Assembly (NCBI RefSeq): GCF_001401755.1
Contig: NZ_KQ474104.1
Location: 1 to 64,000 of the forward strand
Reading direction: 5' to 3'
DNA from: Aquimarina longa SW024
GTDB taxonomy: Bacteria; Bacteroidota; Bacteroidia; Flavobacteriales; Flavobacteriaceae
Length of the DNA stretch: 64,000 bases
Of this stretch, positions 47,506 through 55,336 are shown piece after piece. The notes under the pieces are model-generated. The model did no database searches and was not told the DNA's origin. It saw only the letters and a program-made list of their open reading frames with translations. The stretch's first letter is position 1. Every line of letters starts with the position of its first letter. A program made the translations under genes and the position numbers.

Positions 47506-47698
47506 ATTGTATATATGTAGCTAAATTAGCTTTTTTTTGATTTCTTCTTTAGTTGTTATCCTTATTAATGTATAGCATCTGTATTGGACACTCTCACTCA
47601 ATTTATGACTTAGAAAAAAATATCATTAAAATTAAGGGTTCATTTAACAGGGATGACATACAAGAACTGTAATATTAGATAATAGGATTATTACTTCA

Positions 47699-48751
47699 CT
47701 ACTTACGCTGATTGATAAATTCAATTACTTTTTCTGCAAAAAGATCAGGCTCATTACTCATAGGGCTGTGTGCTGATTTCTCAAAAATAAAGAGTTCTTT
47801 ATCATTAGCTCCTAAATTATCATAAGCTTCTTGGGCATATATCGTGGGAACAATAATATCATATTTACCCCAAAGCACTAAAGATGGTATTGTAATCTCG
47901 GATAATCTATCGGTAAAAGACACTTTCTCAAAAAGCCCTTTTTTAACTAAAATAGACTGTATTTTATTGGTATTCCATAAGGTTGTTAAAAAATTATATT
48001 GCCCTAAACTATTTTCGCCATCAGATCTTGGTTTGTTAATTACATTATCATCTACCAGTTTTTCTTCGCTTTTATGGGCTTCTCCATTTAATTTATAAAA
48101 GTCTTTCTCATTATATGTTGAACTTACGTTTTGTATTAAATTAAGTGTATTTTTCCAATAATTAACATTGTTTTGTAACGCGATTTGCTCATCTGCTATT
48201 TTCTTAAAAGTAGTTTTATATTCATTATACATTCCTTTTGAATTATGAGCGCCATCAACATCAATCCATCCTACAAAATCTTTTTGATTTTTTAACAAAA
48301 CAGCAGGGCCTAAAGTACCACCCCAACTATGTCCCATTAAAAATAGCCGAGAGTCATCACCGTATTTAGCCTTTATTACCTTTGCTAGAGCTAATACATC
48401 TTCTGCCATTAGATCAATACTTACATCTGCTTCAGAATAACTTCCTTGAGAATTCCCAGAGCCTCGTTGATCAAAGTAAACAACGGCATTATTTTTTTCA
48501 ATTTCACTTTTGATGGTGTTCATTCTATACTGTAATCCAGTTCCACCAGGACCACCATGTAGTATGATTAGGAATACTTTTTCGGAGGCATTGCCATGAA
48601 TATATGCTGGCATATCAGCCTGCCTATGTCTTACAAAAATAGTTTTACTTAAATTATTTATATCATCATTCTCTTTAGAGCAAGAGAAAACACCAAAAAT
48701 TATTAGTGCGAGAACTACTATTTTTACTTTACTAAGAATCATTTTTTGCAT
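47699..48751 (-). CDS. Alpha/beta-hydrolase lipoprotein, prolyl-aminopeptidase-like
   Basis: The 350-residue product has a lipoprotein signal (LALIIFGVFSC; the in-frame ATG at 48742 is an equally good start). It has the family-S33 motifs: ILHGGPGG (oxyanion loop), YFDQRGSGNSQG, the nucleophile Ser in MGHSWGG, Asp in LWGKYDIIVPT and His in EKSAHSPMSNEP. These match proline iminopeptidases and related tripeptidases that remove N-terminal residues from peptides. Its ATG shares one base with the stop of the upstream gene (TAATG arrangement), so the two are co-translated. Confidence 0.9.
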   Translation of the reverse strand: MQKMILSKVKIVVLALIIFGVFSCSKENDDINNLSKTIFVRHRQADMPAYIHGNASEKVFLIILHGGPGGTGLQYRMNTIKSEIEKNNAVVYFDQRGSGNSQGSYSEADVSIDLMAEDVLALAKVIKAKYGDDSRLFLMGHSWGGTLGPAVLLKNQKDFVGWIDVDGAHNSKGMYNEYKTTFKKIADEQIALQNNVNYWKNTLNLIQNVSSTYNEKDFYKLNGEAHKSEEKLVDDNVINKPRSDGENSLGQYNFLTTLWNTNKIQSILVKKGLFEKVSFTDRLSEITIPSLVLWGKYDIIVPTIYAQEAYDNLGANDKELFIFEKSAHSPMSNEPDLFAEKVIEFINQRK

Positions 48752-49362
48752 TATTTTTTTCTTTTAAAATTAAATCGATAACCGTATTCTAACGAAAAAA
48801 CGGGTAATGTCCCCGCATTATAAGGTGTTCGTATAGAGCAGCGAAGGTTTAAATACCATCCCGATCGTTTTTTTCCTTTACGAAATTTTCCTAATCCAAT
48901 TGCAATGGAAGGTGCATAGTAGCTTCTCCCAGGAAATCGAACTTTGGATACATGGTCTCCTTTTACCTCATACGTTTCGGGCAAAAATGAACGATAATAT
49001 CCTAGTGGATTTAATTCTAAGCTGAGTTGCTTTCCTTTGGTGTTTGTTCTTCGCCAAATAATACCGTAATAAGTAGACAATCCATTATCTGTTTGTGTTG
49101 AAAAGTTAGTGGAGTAGCCTATACTTCCGTTAAACAAAAGTTGTCGGGTAATTATTTTTTGTCCCCTTTTTCGCTCTTTAATTTTAATGTTTTCTTTCCA
49201 TAGGTATTCAGCTCCAAGGTTAATTCCATTATCCCATAATACATTTCCATAATACCCTACTTTAAAATCAGTTTTATCTAAGAAAGAAGAACTATTGGTT
49301 TGATTTTGGGCTTGAAGATTTACAGTAGCCACAAGTAAAAAAATGATACTATATATTTTCAT
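48751..49362 (-). CDS. Secreted beta-barrel-like outer-membrane protein
   Basis: I choose the ATG at 49362 (three codons after the first at 49371) because it opens a signal peptide (MKIYSIIFLLVATVNLQAQ). The 203-residue product has alternating hydrophobic strands (FKVGYYGNVLWDNGINLGAE, LLFNGSIGYSTNF, STYYGIIWRR, SYYAPSIAIGLGKF) and ends YGYRFNFKRKK, suggesting a small outer-membrane beta barrel. The function is unknown. Its stop overlaps the start of the prolyl-aminopeptidase-like lipoprotein gene, forming a two-gene unit. A Bacteroidota -7 box (TACGTTTG, minus) lies at 49525-49532. Confidence 0.8.
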   Translation of the reverse strand: MKIYSIIFLLVATVNLQAQNQTNSSSFLDKTDFKVGYYGNVLWDNGINLGAEYLWKENIKIKERKRGQKIITRQLLFNGSIGYSTNFSTQTDNGLSTYYGIIWRRTNTKGKQLSLELNPLGYYRSFLPETYEVKGDHVSKVRFPGRSYYAPSIAIGLGKFRKGKKRSGWYLNLRCSIRTPYNAGTLPVFSLEYGYRFNFKRKK

Positions 49363-49669
49363 GTCTTCCATTTTTATTTAAAACTAAATAGAGTAATTAA
49401 TAATACGTTTTTTGTAATACATTTTTCTGTAGTCTGCCTCTGAAGACTACTACTACATAAAAGATTAATCGCAATAATTAGATATTGTTTTAATTTCATT
49501 TTAATATTTAATTTATTTTGATGGCAAACGTATAGAAATTAAGCATATTTAAGGTTTCAATACCTTAAATTCGGACAAATCCGTACTTATTTAGCCATTT
49601 TTGACCTTCTTTTTTTTATAAATCTATGTCATGCATCGTTTTACTAGTGTATCTGAATATATATATTTA

Positions 49670-50110
49670 ACTACTAAAGAGATCTATTTGCTATATTTTC
49701 AAAACAAGGAAGTACCTAATTCATCTATCTTTTCTGAATCAATATCAGGAGCACTGGAGAGCACAATACAGCCTTATTTTTTTTCGATCATTAAGGTAGA
49801 ACAATAACTAGCTGTAGCACCATTGTGTTTTAGTATTCTAAAGTCATCATATGATGTTTCTATTTTTTTTAACAAAATATACTACAACATTTCCATTCTT
49901 AAATTCGAATAATTGAATTGTGTACCACTTATCGAGTTTTAAAGTGATGCCATTTTATAAGTATTTTTACTGATGATTTATATTATAAGTTGTAAATGTG
50001 TCATTGCTATCATAATTGATAAAATTATCAATTATGATAGATAATAGAAGTAATCCAGAGGTGGGATTAGCCAACTGTACTAAATTAATACCTCCACTTA
50101 CAGCGAAAAA
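49670..50110 (-). pseudogene. Decayed serine hydrolase (beta-lactamase/class C fold) C-terminus
   Basis: Read on the minus strand with stops and frameshifts ignored, the pieces run in order: FAVSGGINLVQLANPTSGLL, NITLKLDKWYTIQ-like strands (NGITLKLDKWYTIQLFEFKN), ETSYDDFRILKHNGATASYC, STLMIEKK, then in another frame GCIVLSSAPDIDSEKIDELG. The segment KHNGATASYCSTLMI...GCIVLSSAPD fits the H-N-G-G-T-G-G...VVLSN region of class C beta-lactamase-related serine hydrolases, which is why I assign the family. Two in-frame stops and at least two frameshifts make it non-functional. No intact homologue is seen in the window. Confidence 0.55.
50007..50040. repeat. 34-bp near-perfect palindrome
   Basis: CTATCATAATTGATAA (50007-50022) and TTATCAATTATGATAG (50025-50040) are exact reverse complements with a 2-nt centre, 96 bp past the end of the AraC-type gene on the minus strand. 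It could be a terminator or a protein-binding site. It also lies inside the decayed serine hydrolase reading frame. Confidence 0.6.
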
Positions 50111-50135
50111 TCAACTTGACTTTATAATGTTTCTA

Positions 50136-51266
50136 TTAATGTTGCTTTCGATAAGCATTTGGTGTAATGCCTGTTATTTTTTTGAAAGCGTTATGAAACG
50201 TTGATTTTGAAGAAAAACCACATTCTAATCCAATGGCCAAAAGACTATAATTATCAAACTCAGAATTTAAAATAATATCTTTTACTGCTTTAACACGATA
50301 GTGATTAATATAAGTGGCAAAATTATTTCCTGTAATTGTATTTACAAGTTGCGAAACATATCCAGTACTAATACCTAACATATCTGCTACTTTATCTCTA
50401 TCTAATGTACTATCTCTATAAATATGATGGTTTTTGCAGAGGTCTTCTAGCTTTTTAAAGTAACTATTTTCTTGAGTAAAGGTTTCTATTTTTTTTTCAC
50501 TAGATACTTTAGGTATTGTAATTTCTGCAACAGGTAGGTTAGTATTTATTTTTAATAAGGTTTTAATTTCTTCTTGATCTTTTGCTAGTTTAAATTTAAA
50601 AATACCTGTATACACAATCCAATGGATTAAAAATGTAGCTAGTAAAGCAAGAGTTCTCATAATTGGCGTAATGTCAATATCTAAAAATAACGCAACAATA
50701 ATGGTTAAGACAAAAGATGTTAGCAATATAAAAATAAGCAACCACAGATGAGTAATCCATTTTTTTTCTTGTACATTATTCGATACTTTAATACAGGTAT
50801 ACGCATAAATTAATATGCTTGGTAGAAATAGTAGTGAAACTATGATTTGTATAAGCTTGAGTACCTCAATGATTTGTTGAATAAAATTCGGGATTTTATA
50901 GACATGAGCAATGGTATCAAGATTACTAAAAATATTAATGACTGCTGTAAACAAAAATGGAGTAAATAACCATAAAATTCTCTTGGATTGTAGTATTGGG
51001 TGATTTACTTGATGAGTTATAAACAATAGGATAAATACAGGAAAAGCTAACTCTAAACCTATAGTATCAAAAAAATATAAAAATGGGATCGTATTATATA
51101 TTTGAGTTAACTCAAAAACTAAATTTAATAGTAAAATTGAAAGTGAAAAAATGGCATAAGCTAAGTACTTATTTGCTTTACTTTTAAATATGGGGGATTT
51201 TAAAATAATCACCCCTAAAATTATTCCTTGGAATATTGCAATATTAAGAAGGGTTATAAATATCAA
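50136..51266 (-). CDS. AraC-type regulator with membrane N-terminus (2)
   Basis: The 376-residue product is the second such protein in the window. About seven hydrophobic segments span residues 1-235. The AraC/XylS domain is at about 270-376 (DKVADMLGISTGYVSQLVN, LAIGLECGFSSKSTFHNAFK, ITGITPNAYRK). It has the same length and layout as the regulator at 39646-40776 but differs clearly in sequence. A small membrane protein gene is 14 bp upstream and the decayed serine hydrolase is downstream, so its former target may have been lost. Confidence 0.9.
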   Translation of the reverse strand: MIFITLLNIAIFQGIILGVIILKSPIFKSKANKYLAYAIFSLSILLLNLVFELTQIYNTIPFLYFFDTIGLELAFPVFILLFITHQVNHPILQSKRILWLFTPFLFTAVINIFSNLDTIAHVYKIPNFIQQIIEVLKLIQIIVSLLFLPSILIYAYTCIKVSNNVQEKKWITHLWLLIFILLTSFVLTIIVALFLDIDITPIMRTLALLATFLIHWIVYTGIFKFKLAKDQEEIKTLLKINTNLPVAEITIPKVSSEKKIETFTQENSYFKKLEDLCKNHHIYRDSTLDRDKVADMLGISTGYVSQLVNTITGNNFATYINHYRVKAVKDIILNSEFDNYSLLAIGLECGFSSKSTFHNAFKKITGITPNAYRKQH

Positions 51267-51280
51267 TTGTAAGTTTTATT

Positions 51281-51619
51281 TTAAGATTCAAGAGTTTGTT
51301 CGATATTTATTATGGTAGATGTATTTCGTCCATTAAAAGTACGAGCAAAACCAAAAATACTACTGAAAATATTAGAGGTAAGATATGATTTTTCTTGTTT
51401 TATTCTTTTTATCTCAGCAATTTTGGTAAATCCATTTTTCTTGATTAGAAAATAGAAGATTAAAATTAGATTTGCACCAATACATATAAATGTATCGGTT
51501 TGATAAGAGTCAATTTCATTTTTAATTAAGTGAAGAGAGCAGAATCTTATTACCATTACAATGGCTAAAAATGGAATTATAAATAGCATAAGCTGATTCC
51601 AGAATTTTGATTTAATCAT
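51281..51619 (-). CDS. Small membrane protein upstream of AraC-type regulator
   Basis: The 112-residue product has two hydrophobic helices, about 9-29 and 44-60 (LMLFIIPFLAIVMVIRF, FICIGANLILIFYFLI), then a soluble, basic C-terminal tail (AEIKRIKQEKSYLTS). The family is not recognised. Its stop is 14 bp from the start of the AraC-type regulator, so they are probably co-transcribed and it may work with the sensor part of that regulator. Confidence 0.65.
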   Translation of the reverse strand: MIKSKFWNQLMLFIIPFLAIVMVIRFCSLHLIKNEIDSYQTDTFICIGANLILIFYFLIKKNGFTKIAEIKRIKQEKSYLTSNIFSSIFGFARTFNGRNTSTIINIEQTLES

Positions 51620-51833
51620 TTTTTGGATAGTTATTAAAATCTATTTATCTACATAGACATAAATTTTATTCAATAGGTTGCTTTATATTCATTTTTTTTA
51701 ACGTTAAGCACCTAAATCTGTATTAAACTATAACTATATATTGGTAAATCATTTTAGTTTTTATAATGTAGTTTAATAAATCTTGTTTTTAATATCTCCT
51801 GACAGAATACCATGTGTAAAGAATTATCGATAG

Positions 51834-52040
51834 AAATTACAGCAATCTTCAATTCCTAAATTATTTTTTTATGTAGAACTTGGCGCATTTATGCCCGAAC
51901 CAGTACGTAATTGGGTTATTGAAAATATGCCAAATTTAGAATCGGTGAATATTGGTATGGGTGTTCATTTTATTCAAGAAGATAATCCAAATTTAATAGG
52001 TAAAAGAATAAAGAAATTTGTTTTAAAACTTGAAGATTAA
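51834..52040 (+). pseudogene. Haloalkane dehalogenase C-terminal fragment
   Basis: An open frame of 68 codons after an in-frame TAG reads IPKLFFYVELGAFMPEPVRN, then WVIENMPNLESVNIGMGVHF and IQEDNPNLIGKRIKKFVLKL, ending at a TAA. The G-x-F-x-P-E-P-V-R-N-W and G-H-F-I-Q-E-D-N-P-x-L-I-G patterns are those of the C-terminus of haloalkane dehalogenases; in this copy the catalytic His sits in GVHFIQED. Faint traces (QNTM, KELS) occur in another frame up to about 51800. The rest of the enzyme is missing, and no intact copy is present. It is followed by a terminator in the same direction. Confidence 0.7.
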
Positions 52041-52065
52041 AGTTCTATATACTTCCTATAATTTT

Positions 52066-52104
52066 AAAATGCCTCATAATTCTAAATGATTTTGAGGCAT
52101 TTTT
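52066..52104 (+). terminator. Rho-independent terminator after the dehalogenase remnant
   Basis: AAAATGCCTCA (52066-52076) pairs perfectly with TGAGGCATTTT (52093-52103), an 11-bp stem with a 16-nt loop, followed by a T. It lies 25 bp beyond the remnant's stop codon and probably terminated that gene. It can also act toward the minus-strand PepSY gene end region from the opposite side. Confidence 0.75.
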
Positions 52105-52220
52105 ATTCTGAATATTATTTTCTAATAAATTGAAAATAGATAAGTTAGTATGCTATTATATTTTAAAACTTTTGATTATAAGTTAACAGACATCTTATAG
52201 CAATGTTTAGATATATCATT

Positions 52221-54299
52221 TTAATTCATAGTTGCATTTTCTTTTCTCCATTTGTTTAGGTTCATCACCAAAAAGACACTTGCAATCGCCATTAATAGTA
52301 AGATAAAGATTTCTGAGTAATTAGTCGCTTCATGTAGTATAGCTTCTATTACATGGTATATATTAAATAATGCTACTATACTCGCCCAGATAAATGATGC
52401 CCATCGAAACCATATTCTAGATAATTGTACTGTTAGTATGGCAAATAAAAATGCTAGTCCTTCCATTAAAATACGCCATTGATGTGCCCAGAATGGTGTT
52501 TCTCCTGTTGAGCCTTCTATAAATACTGATTCTTTAAAAAATACTGTGGCTAGTCCATAAATATGATGAAATATAAATCCTAGGATGATAAACATCCATA
52601 ACATAATAATTTTTGTTCTCATGGGTATATAATTTTGATGGTTAGTTTCTGTCTTTGATGAGGTATTAATTGTTTCTGCTATCTTTTTAGCTTCTTCTGC
52701 TTGTAAGGCTGCTAAATTTTTATAATCTATTGGATTTTTGGTATAAGAGCTTTGTGTTTTTACTTGTGGTTGTATTTTTTTATAAAAAATAAGAGAAAGT
52801 GTGGCAATTATAATCCATAGAACATCGACTAGCAAGATATCGTATTGATGCTGTACATAGGTATTCCATATCCAATTGCTAGATACTATTCCATTAGCAA
52901 TAGGAATCAAAAAACCAAAAATAGCTCCTAATAATAAGCTATACTTATTTGTTAAGTAATTGTCTCTTTTAAATCGGAAAAAAATAATCGCTACCAGCCA
53001 TGTACTAAAATAGAAATAATAGATCGCAGTCTGCTTATCTACAAAATAACCATTAGATAATTTTACAAATAAAAATGATAATGCTGTTACTGGTAGCATA
53101 GACAAACAAATTGCCATATATATATGTCCTACCTTGGCTGTATATAGTCTTTGGCTAATGGACATACTTTTTTTATTACGAGTTTCGATCCAAATTAAAA
53201 CCCCTGTAATAATAACAAAGCAGGTTATAAATGCTAGTATAAAGTAGACGATTTTTGTAGGAACACCTCCAAAATCTGCAAAATGAAGACGACTCAATAC
53301 ACGTTGTACATCTTCTGTATATGCTAATTCATTTGGGCTTTTTTCTTCTTTAATTGTTCCTGAAAAAGCATCTAAAACCGTACGACTTGTTCCTATAAAA
53401 CGTTTGCTATCTTCTACTTCACTAAGTAAAACGTATTTCATATTAGTGCCTCCGTAGTTTTTAATAAATCCCATAGTTAAATGGCAGTCATCCCAACGAG
53501 TTACCGCATTTTTTGCAAAATCATTAAAACTAGGAACTTTTGTATCTGCTTTCGCTATCCATTCATCAGTCTGTCGTTCTGGTCGTAAGTCCGCCATTAG
53601 TTTAGCTTGATCATTGTTATATAAAGCATTGGCAGGAAGCAATACAAGAATAGTTAAACAAAAATAGGCTCCTGTTACGGCAAAAATAAACTGAAAAGGG
53701 AGTCCTATAATCCCAAGAGCTGTATGTGCATCTGCCCATACTCGTTTTAAAACAGCTCTGGGATTAAATGTATAAAAGTTAGGAATGATTTTTTTCCAAT
53801 GTACAATAACTCCGGTAACAATAGCAAATAAGAAAAAGAAGGCTACAAAACCAGCAAGGTAGATCCCAATTGTAGGAAATTGTGCGAAAAAGTGTAGTCG
53901 ATATAAAAATTCGCCTAAACTGTAATGTTCTGGATATGTAGTGGTATCAACTGAATTGATATCTACAGAGAAGTAATGGTATTGTTTTGCTTTTTCGGAT
54001 GCTAAGGAGTCTTTACTCCCGCCCATGTAAACACTTATCTTATTACTTTTTTCTCCAAAATTAATTTGTAAATCTCTACCTATTAATTCATATTTATGAT
54101 CTAGTTTTTTTAGAATAGTATCATAGTCTATATGCTCTCTTTCTATATAATCTATTGGTTCTCCTTCTTCCCATATTCTAATCTCATCTTTAAATAATGC
54201 AAATGCTCCTGCAAAAAATATAACGTATAGCGCAAAACTGATGATAATGCCACTAACGGTATGGGTATTAAAAAATACGTTGTAATTTCTTTTACTCAT
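52221..54299 (-). CDS. PepSY-type multi-pass membrane protein, iron-uptake associated
   Basis: The 692-residue product has an N-terminal helix (HTVSGIIISFALYVIFFAGA), a periplasmic PepSY-like segment and then a run of membrane helices to the end, including the long PepSY-TM type helices around residues 140-160, 205-225 and 380-400. Such proteins are found in operons with ferric siderophore receptors and may act as ferric reductases. Its start overlaps the previous small gene's stop by one base (TAATG), and two small membrane genes precede it, the known DUF3325-DUF3649-PepSY order. The TonB receptor normally found nearby is not in the window. Confidence 0.88.
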   Translation of the reverse strand: MSKRNYNVFFNTHTVSGIIISFALYVIFFAGAFALFKDEIRIWEEGEPIDYIEREHIDYDTILKKLDHKYELIGRDLQINFGEKSNKISVYMGGSKDSLASEKAKQYHYFSVDINSVDTTTYPEHYSLGEFLYRLHFFAQFPTIGIYLAGFVAFFFLFAIVTGVIVHWKKIIPNFYTFNPRAVLKRVWADAHTALGIIGLPFQFIFAVTGAYFCLTILVLLPANALYNNDQAKLMADLRPERQTDEWIAKADTKVPSFNDFAKNAVTRWDDCHLTMGFIKNYGGTNMKYVLLSEVEDSKRFIGTSRTVLDAFSGTIKEEKSPNELAYTEDVQRVLSRLHFADFGGVPTKIVYFILAFITCFVIITGVLIWIETRNKKSMSISQRLYTAKVGHIYMAICLSMLPVTALSFLFVKLSNGYFVDKQTAIYYFYFSTWLVAIIFFRFKRDNYLTNKYSLLLGAIFGFLIPIANGIVSSNWIWNTYVQHQYDILLVDVLWIIIATLSLIFYKKIQPQVKTQSSYTKNPIDYKNLAALQAEEAKKIAETINTSSKTETNHQNYIPMRTKIIMLWMFIILGFIFHHIYGLATVFFKESVFIEGSTGETPFWAHQWRILMEGLAFLFAILTVQLSRIWFRWASFIWASIVALFNIYHVIEAILHEATNYSEIFILLLMAIASVFLVMNLNKWRKENATMN

Positions 54300-54601
54300 T
54301 ATACAAAAGGATTATTTTGATTACCTAAATAGTAAATTCCTAAGAGTACTATAATAATTAAGATATAAATGCCCCATGCTTTCCATCCATTTTTAAATAA
54401 AAAGGGGACAATTAATAATCCACACCAAACTATAAAGAGTGTAAATATGGTCGTTACCAATACTTCTTTTGGGTTTGGTAGCCATAAGGACATACACATA
54501 TGTAATAATGCACTAATAGCATAGCCTCCTAAAATGCCTGCTGAAATTTTAGCAAATTGCTGCCACGGTGATTTGGTTAAAAATTTAGGATTTGCTGGCA
54601 T
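54299..54601 (-). CDS. Small membrane protein, DUF3649-like
   Basis: I choose the ATG at 54601 over the earlier one at 54730, because the latter would overlap the preceding gene by about 127 bp, while 54601 starts 2 bp after that gene's stop. The 100-residue product (MPANPKFLTKSPWQQFAKIS...) has three hydrophobic helices (residues about 18-38, 46-66, 75-92), matching the DUF3649 iron-transport membrane proteins that precede PepSY genes. It is part of a tight operon: 2 bp gap on one side, 1 bp overlap on the other. Confidence 0.8.
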   Translation of the reverse strand: MPANPKFLTKSPWQQFAKISAGILGGYAISALLHMCMSLWLPNPKEVLVTTIFTLFIVWCGLLIVPFLFKNGWKAWGIYILIIIVLLGIYYLGNQNNPFV

Positions 54602-54603
54602 GA

Positions 54604-54942
54604 TTATATAAAGATGATTTCTAAGATTAATACTAGAATAAGAAAAGGGAGTGTCGTTTTTATAGTAATAAAGTGTAGTGGATATAATATAATTACAAGC
54701 CCTAAAATAACCATTAGGGTAACAAACCAAATAAAGATTCCTGATCCTAGACCATAGTAAGCAATAGAAATTAGTAAACTTACTACCAAAAAAACAACGC
54801 CACTAATTTGGGTTATCGCATAATTGTCCTGAAACCAATTTTCTAATTTGGTAGTCGCTACTGATACTTTGTTTTTTGATGTGTTATATAAAAAAAATAC
54901 AGCTAAAAAAACACTGAATATAATGACTGTAAACATTTTCAA
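54604..54942 (-). CDS. Small membrane protein, DUF3325-like, first gene of PepSY operon
   Basis: The 112-residue product has four hydrophobic segments (about 3-20, 45-62, 66-90 and 96-112). Its position in front of the DUF3649-like and PepSY genes suggests the DUF3325 role, but the sequence match is only by position and layout. A promoter -7 box (CAAAACTA on plus, TAGTTTTG on minus) lies at 55087-55094, 145 bp before the start, without an obvious -33 partner. Confidence 0.7.
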   Translation of the reverse strand: MKMFTVIIFSVFLAVFFLYNTSKNKVSVATTKLENWFQDNYAITQISGVVFLVVSLLISIAYYGLGSGIFIWFVTLMVILGLVIILYPLHFITIKTTLPFLILVLILEIIFI

Positions 54943-55336
54943 TTTTTTTATAAAAATGGCTCTGATCAGTTATTAATCTCTTTATACTTTTATTTTTGTA
55001 CAAAAAAAATAATCCCAATACTAGTATCGGTGATCAGTACTTGTTATTCCATTTATCTGTTATCTATCCAATAAATGTATTCCGCGCAAAACTATTAAGA
55101 TTTATTCTAAATAAAAATAATACTGTTGTTATTTTATGTTAAAACCTGAGTTAGATATAAGAGATACGTATTAATCTATTCATTTTTAGATTTTTAATGT
55201 ATATCAAAAATAGATTGTTTTCTAAAGATTATTTCTAAAAACCAATCGATTTGGTGGTTTTTATGATTCTATATATTTATATAGAACTCTTGTTTAAATA
55301 AACTCGGGGATATATCTCCTGTAGAAAGTATATTGT
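54943..55336. other. Intergenic region between sbcC end and PepSY operon
   Basis: The 394-bp AT-rich gap contains a probable sbcC terminator at 55236-55261 and a Bacteroidota -7 box for the PepSY operon at 55087-55094 (TAGTTTTG on minus). I see no coding sequence. Confidence 0.6.
55236..55261 (-). terminator. Probable terminator downstream of sbcC
   Basis: AAAAACCA (55236-55243) and TGGTTTTT (55254-55261) pair over 8 bp with a 10-nt loop, 75 bp after the minus-strand stop of sbcC. Transcribed on the minus strand it reads AAAAACCA, loop, TGGTTTTT with U-rich right arm. Confidence 0.55.

Larger units (their letters stand above)
49372..50135. other. Intergenic region with a decayed gene
   Basis: The right part (about 49670-50110) is a decayed minus-strand gene, listed separately. 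The left part should hold the promoter of the outer-membrane protein and hydrolase unit: CAAACGTA on plus (TACGTTTG on minus) at 49525-49532 matches the -7 box, but the nearest CAA is 25 bp away, beyond the usual 17-23 bp. A small inverted repeat CGGA-CAAA-TCCG lies near 49573. Confidence 0.6.
51620..52220. other. Intergenic region with a haloalkane dehalogenase remnant
   Basis: This 600-bp stretch between two minus-strand genes contains a plus-strand gene remnant (51834-52040) and its likely terminator (52066-52104), both listed separately. The remaining DNA shows no intact gene or clear promoter. Confidence 0.6.

Noticed and set aside
54601..54730. Longer start (54730) for the DUF3649-like gene
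   Set aside because: It would overlap the upstream gene by about 127 bp and add a low-complexity N-terminus, whereas 54601 starts just 2 bp after the upstream stop.
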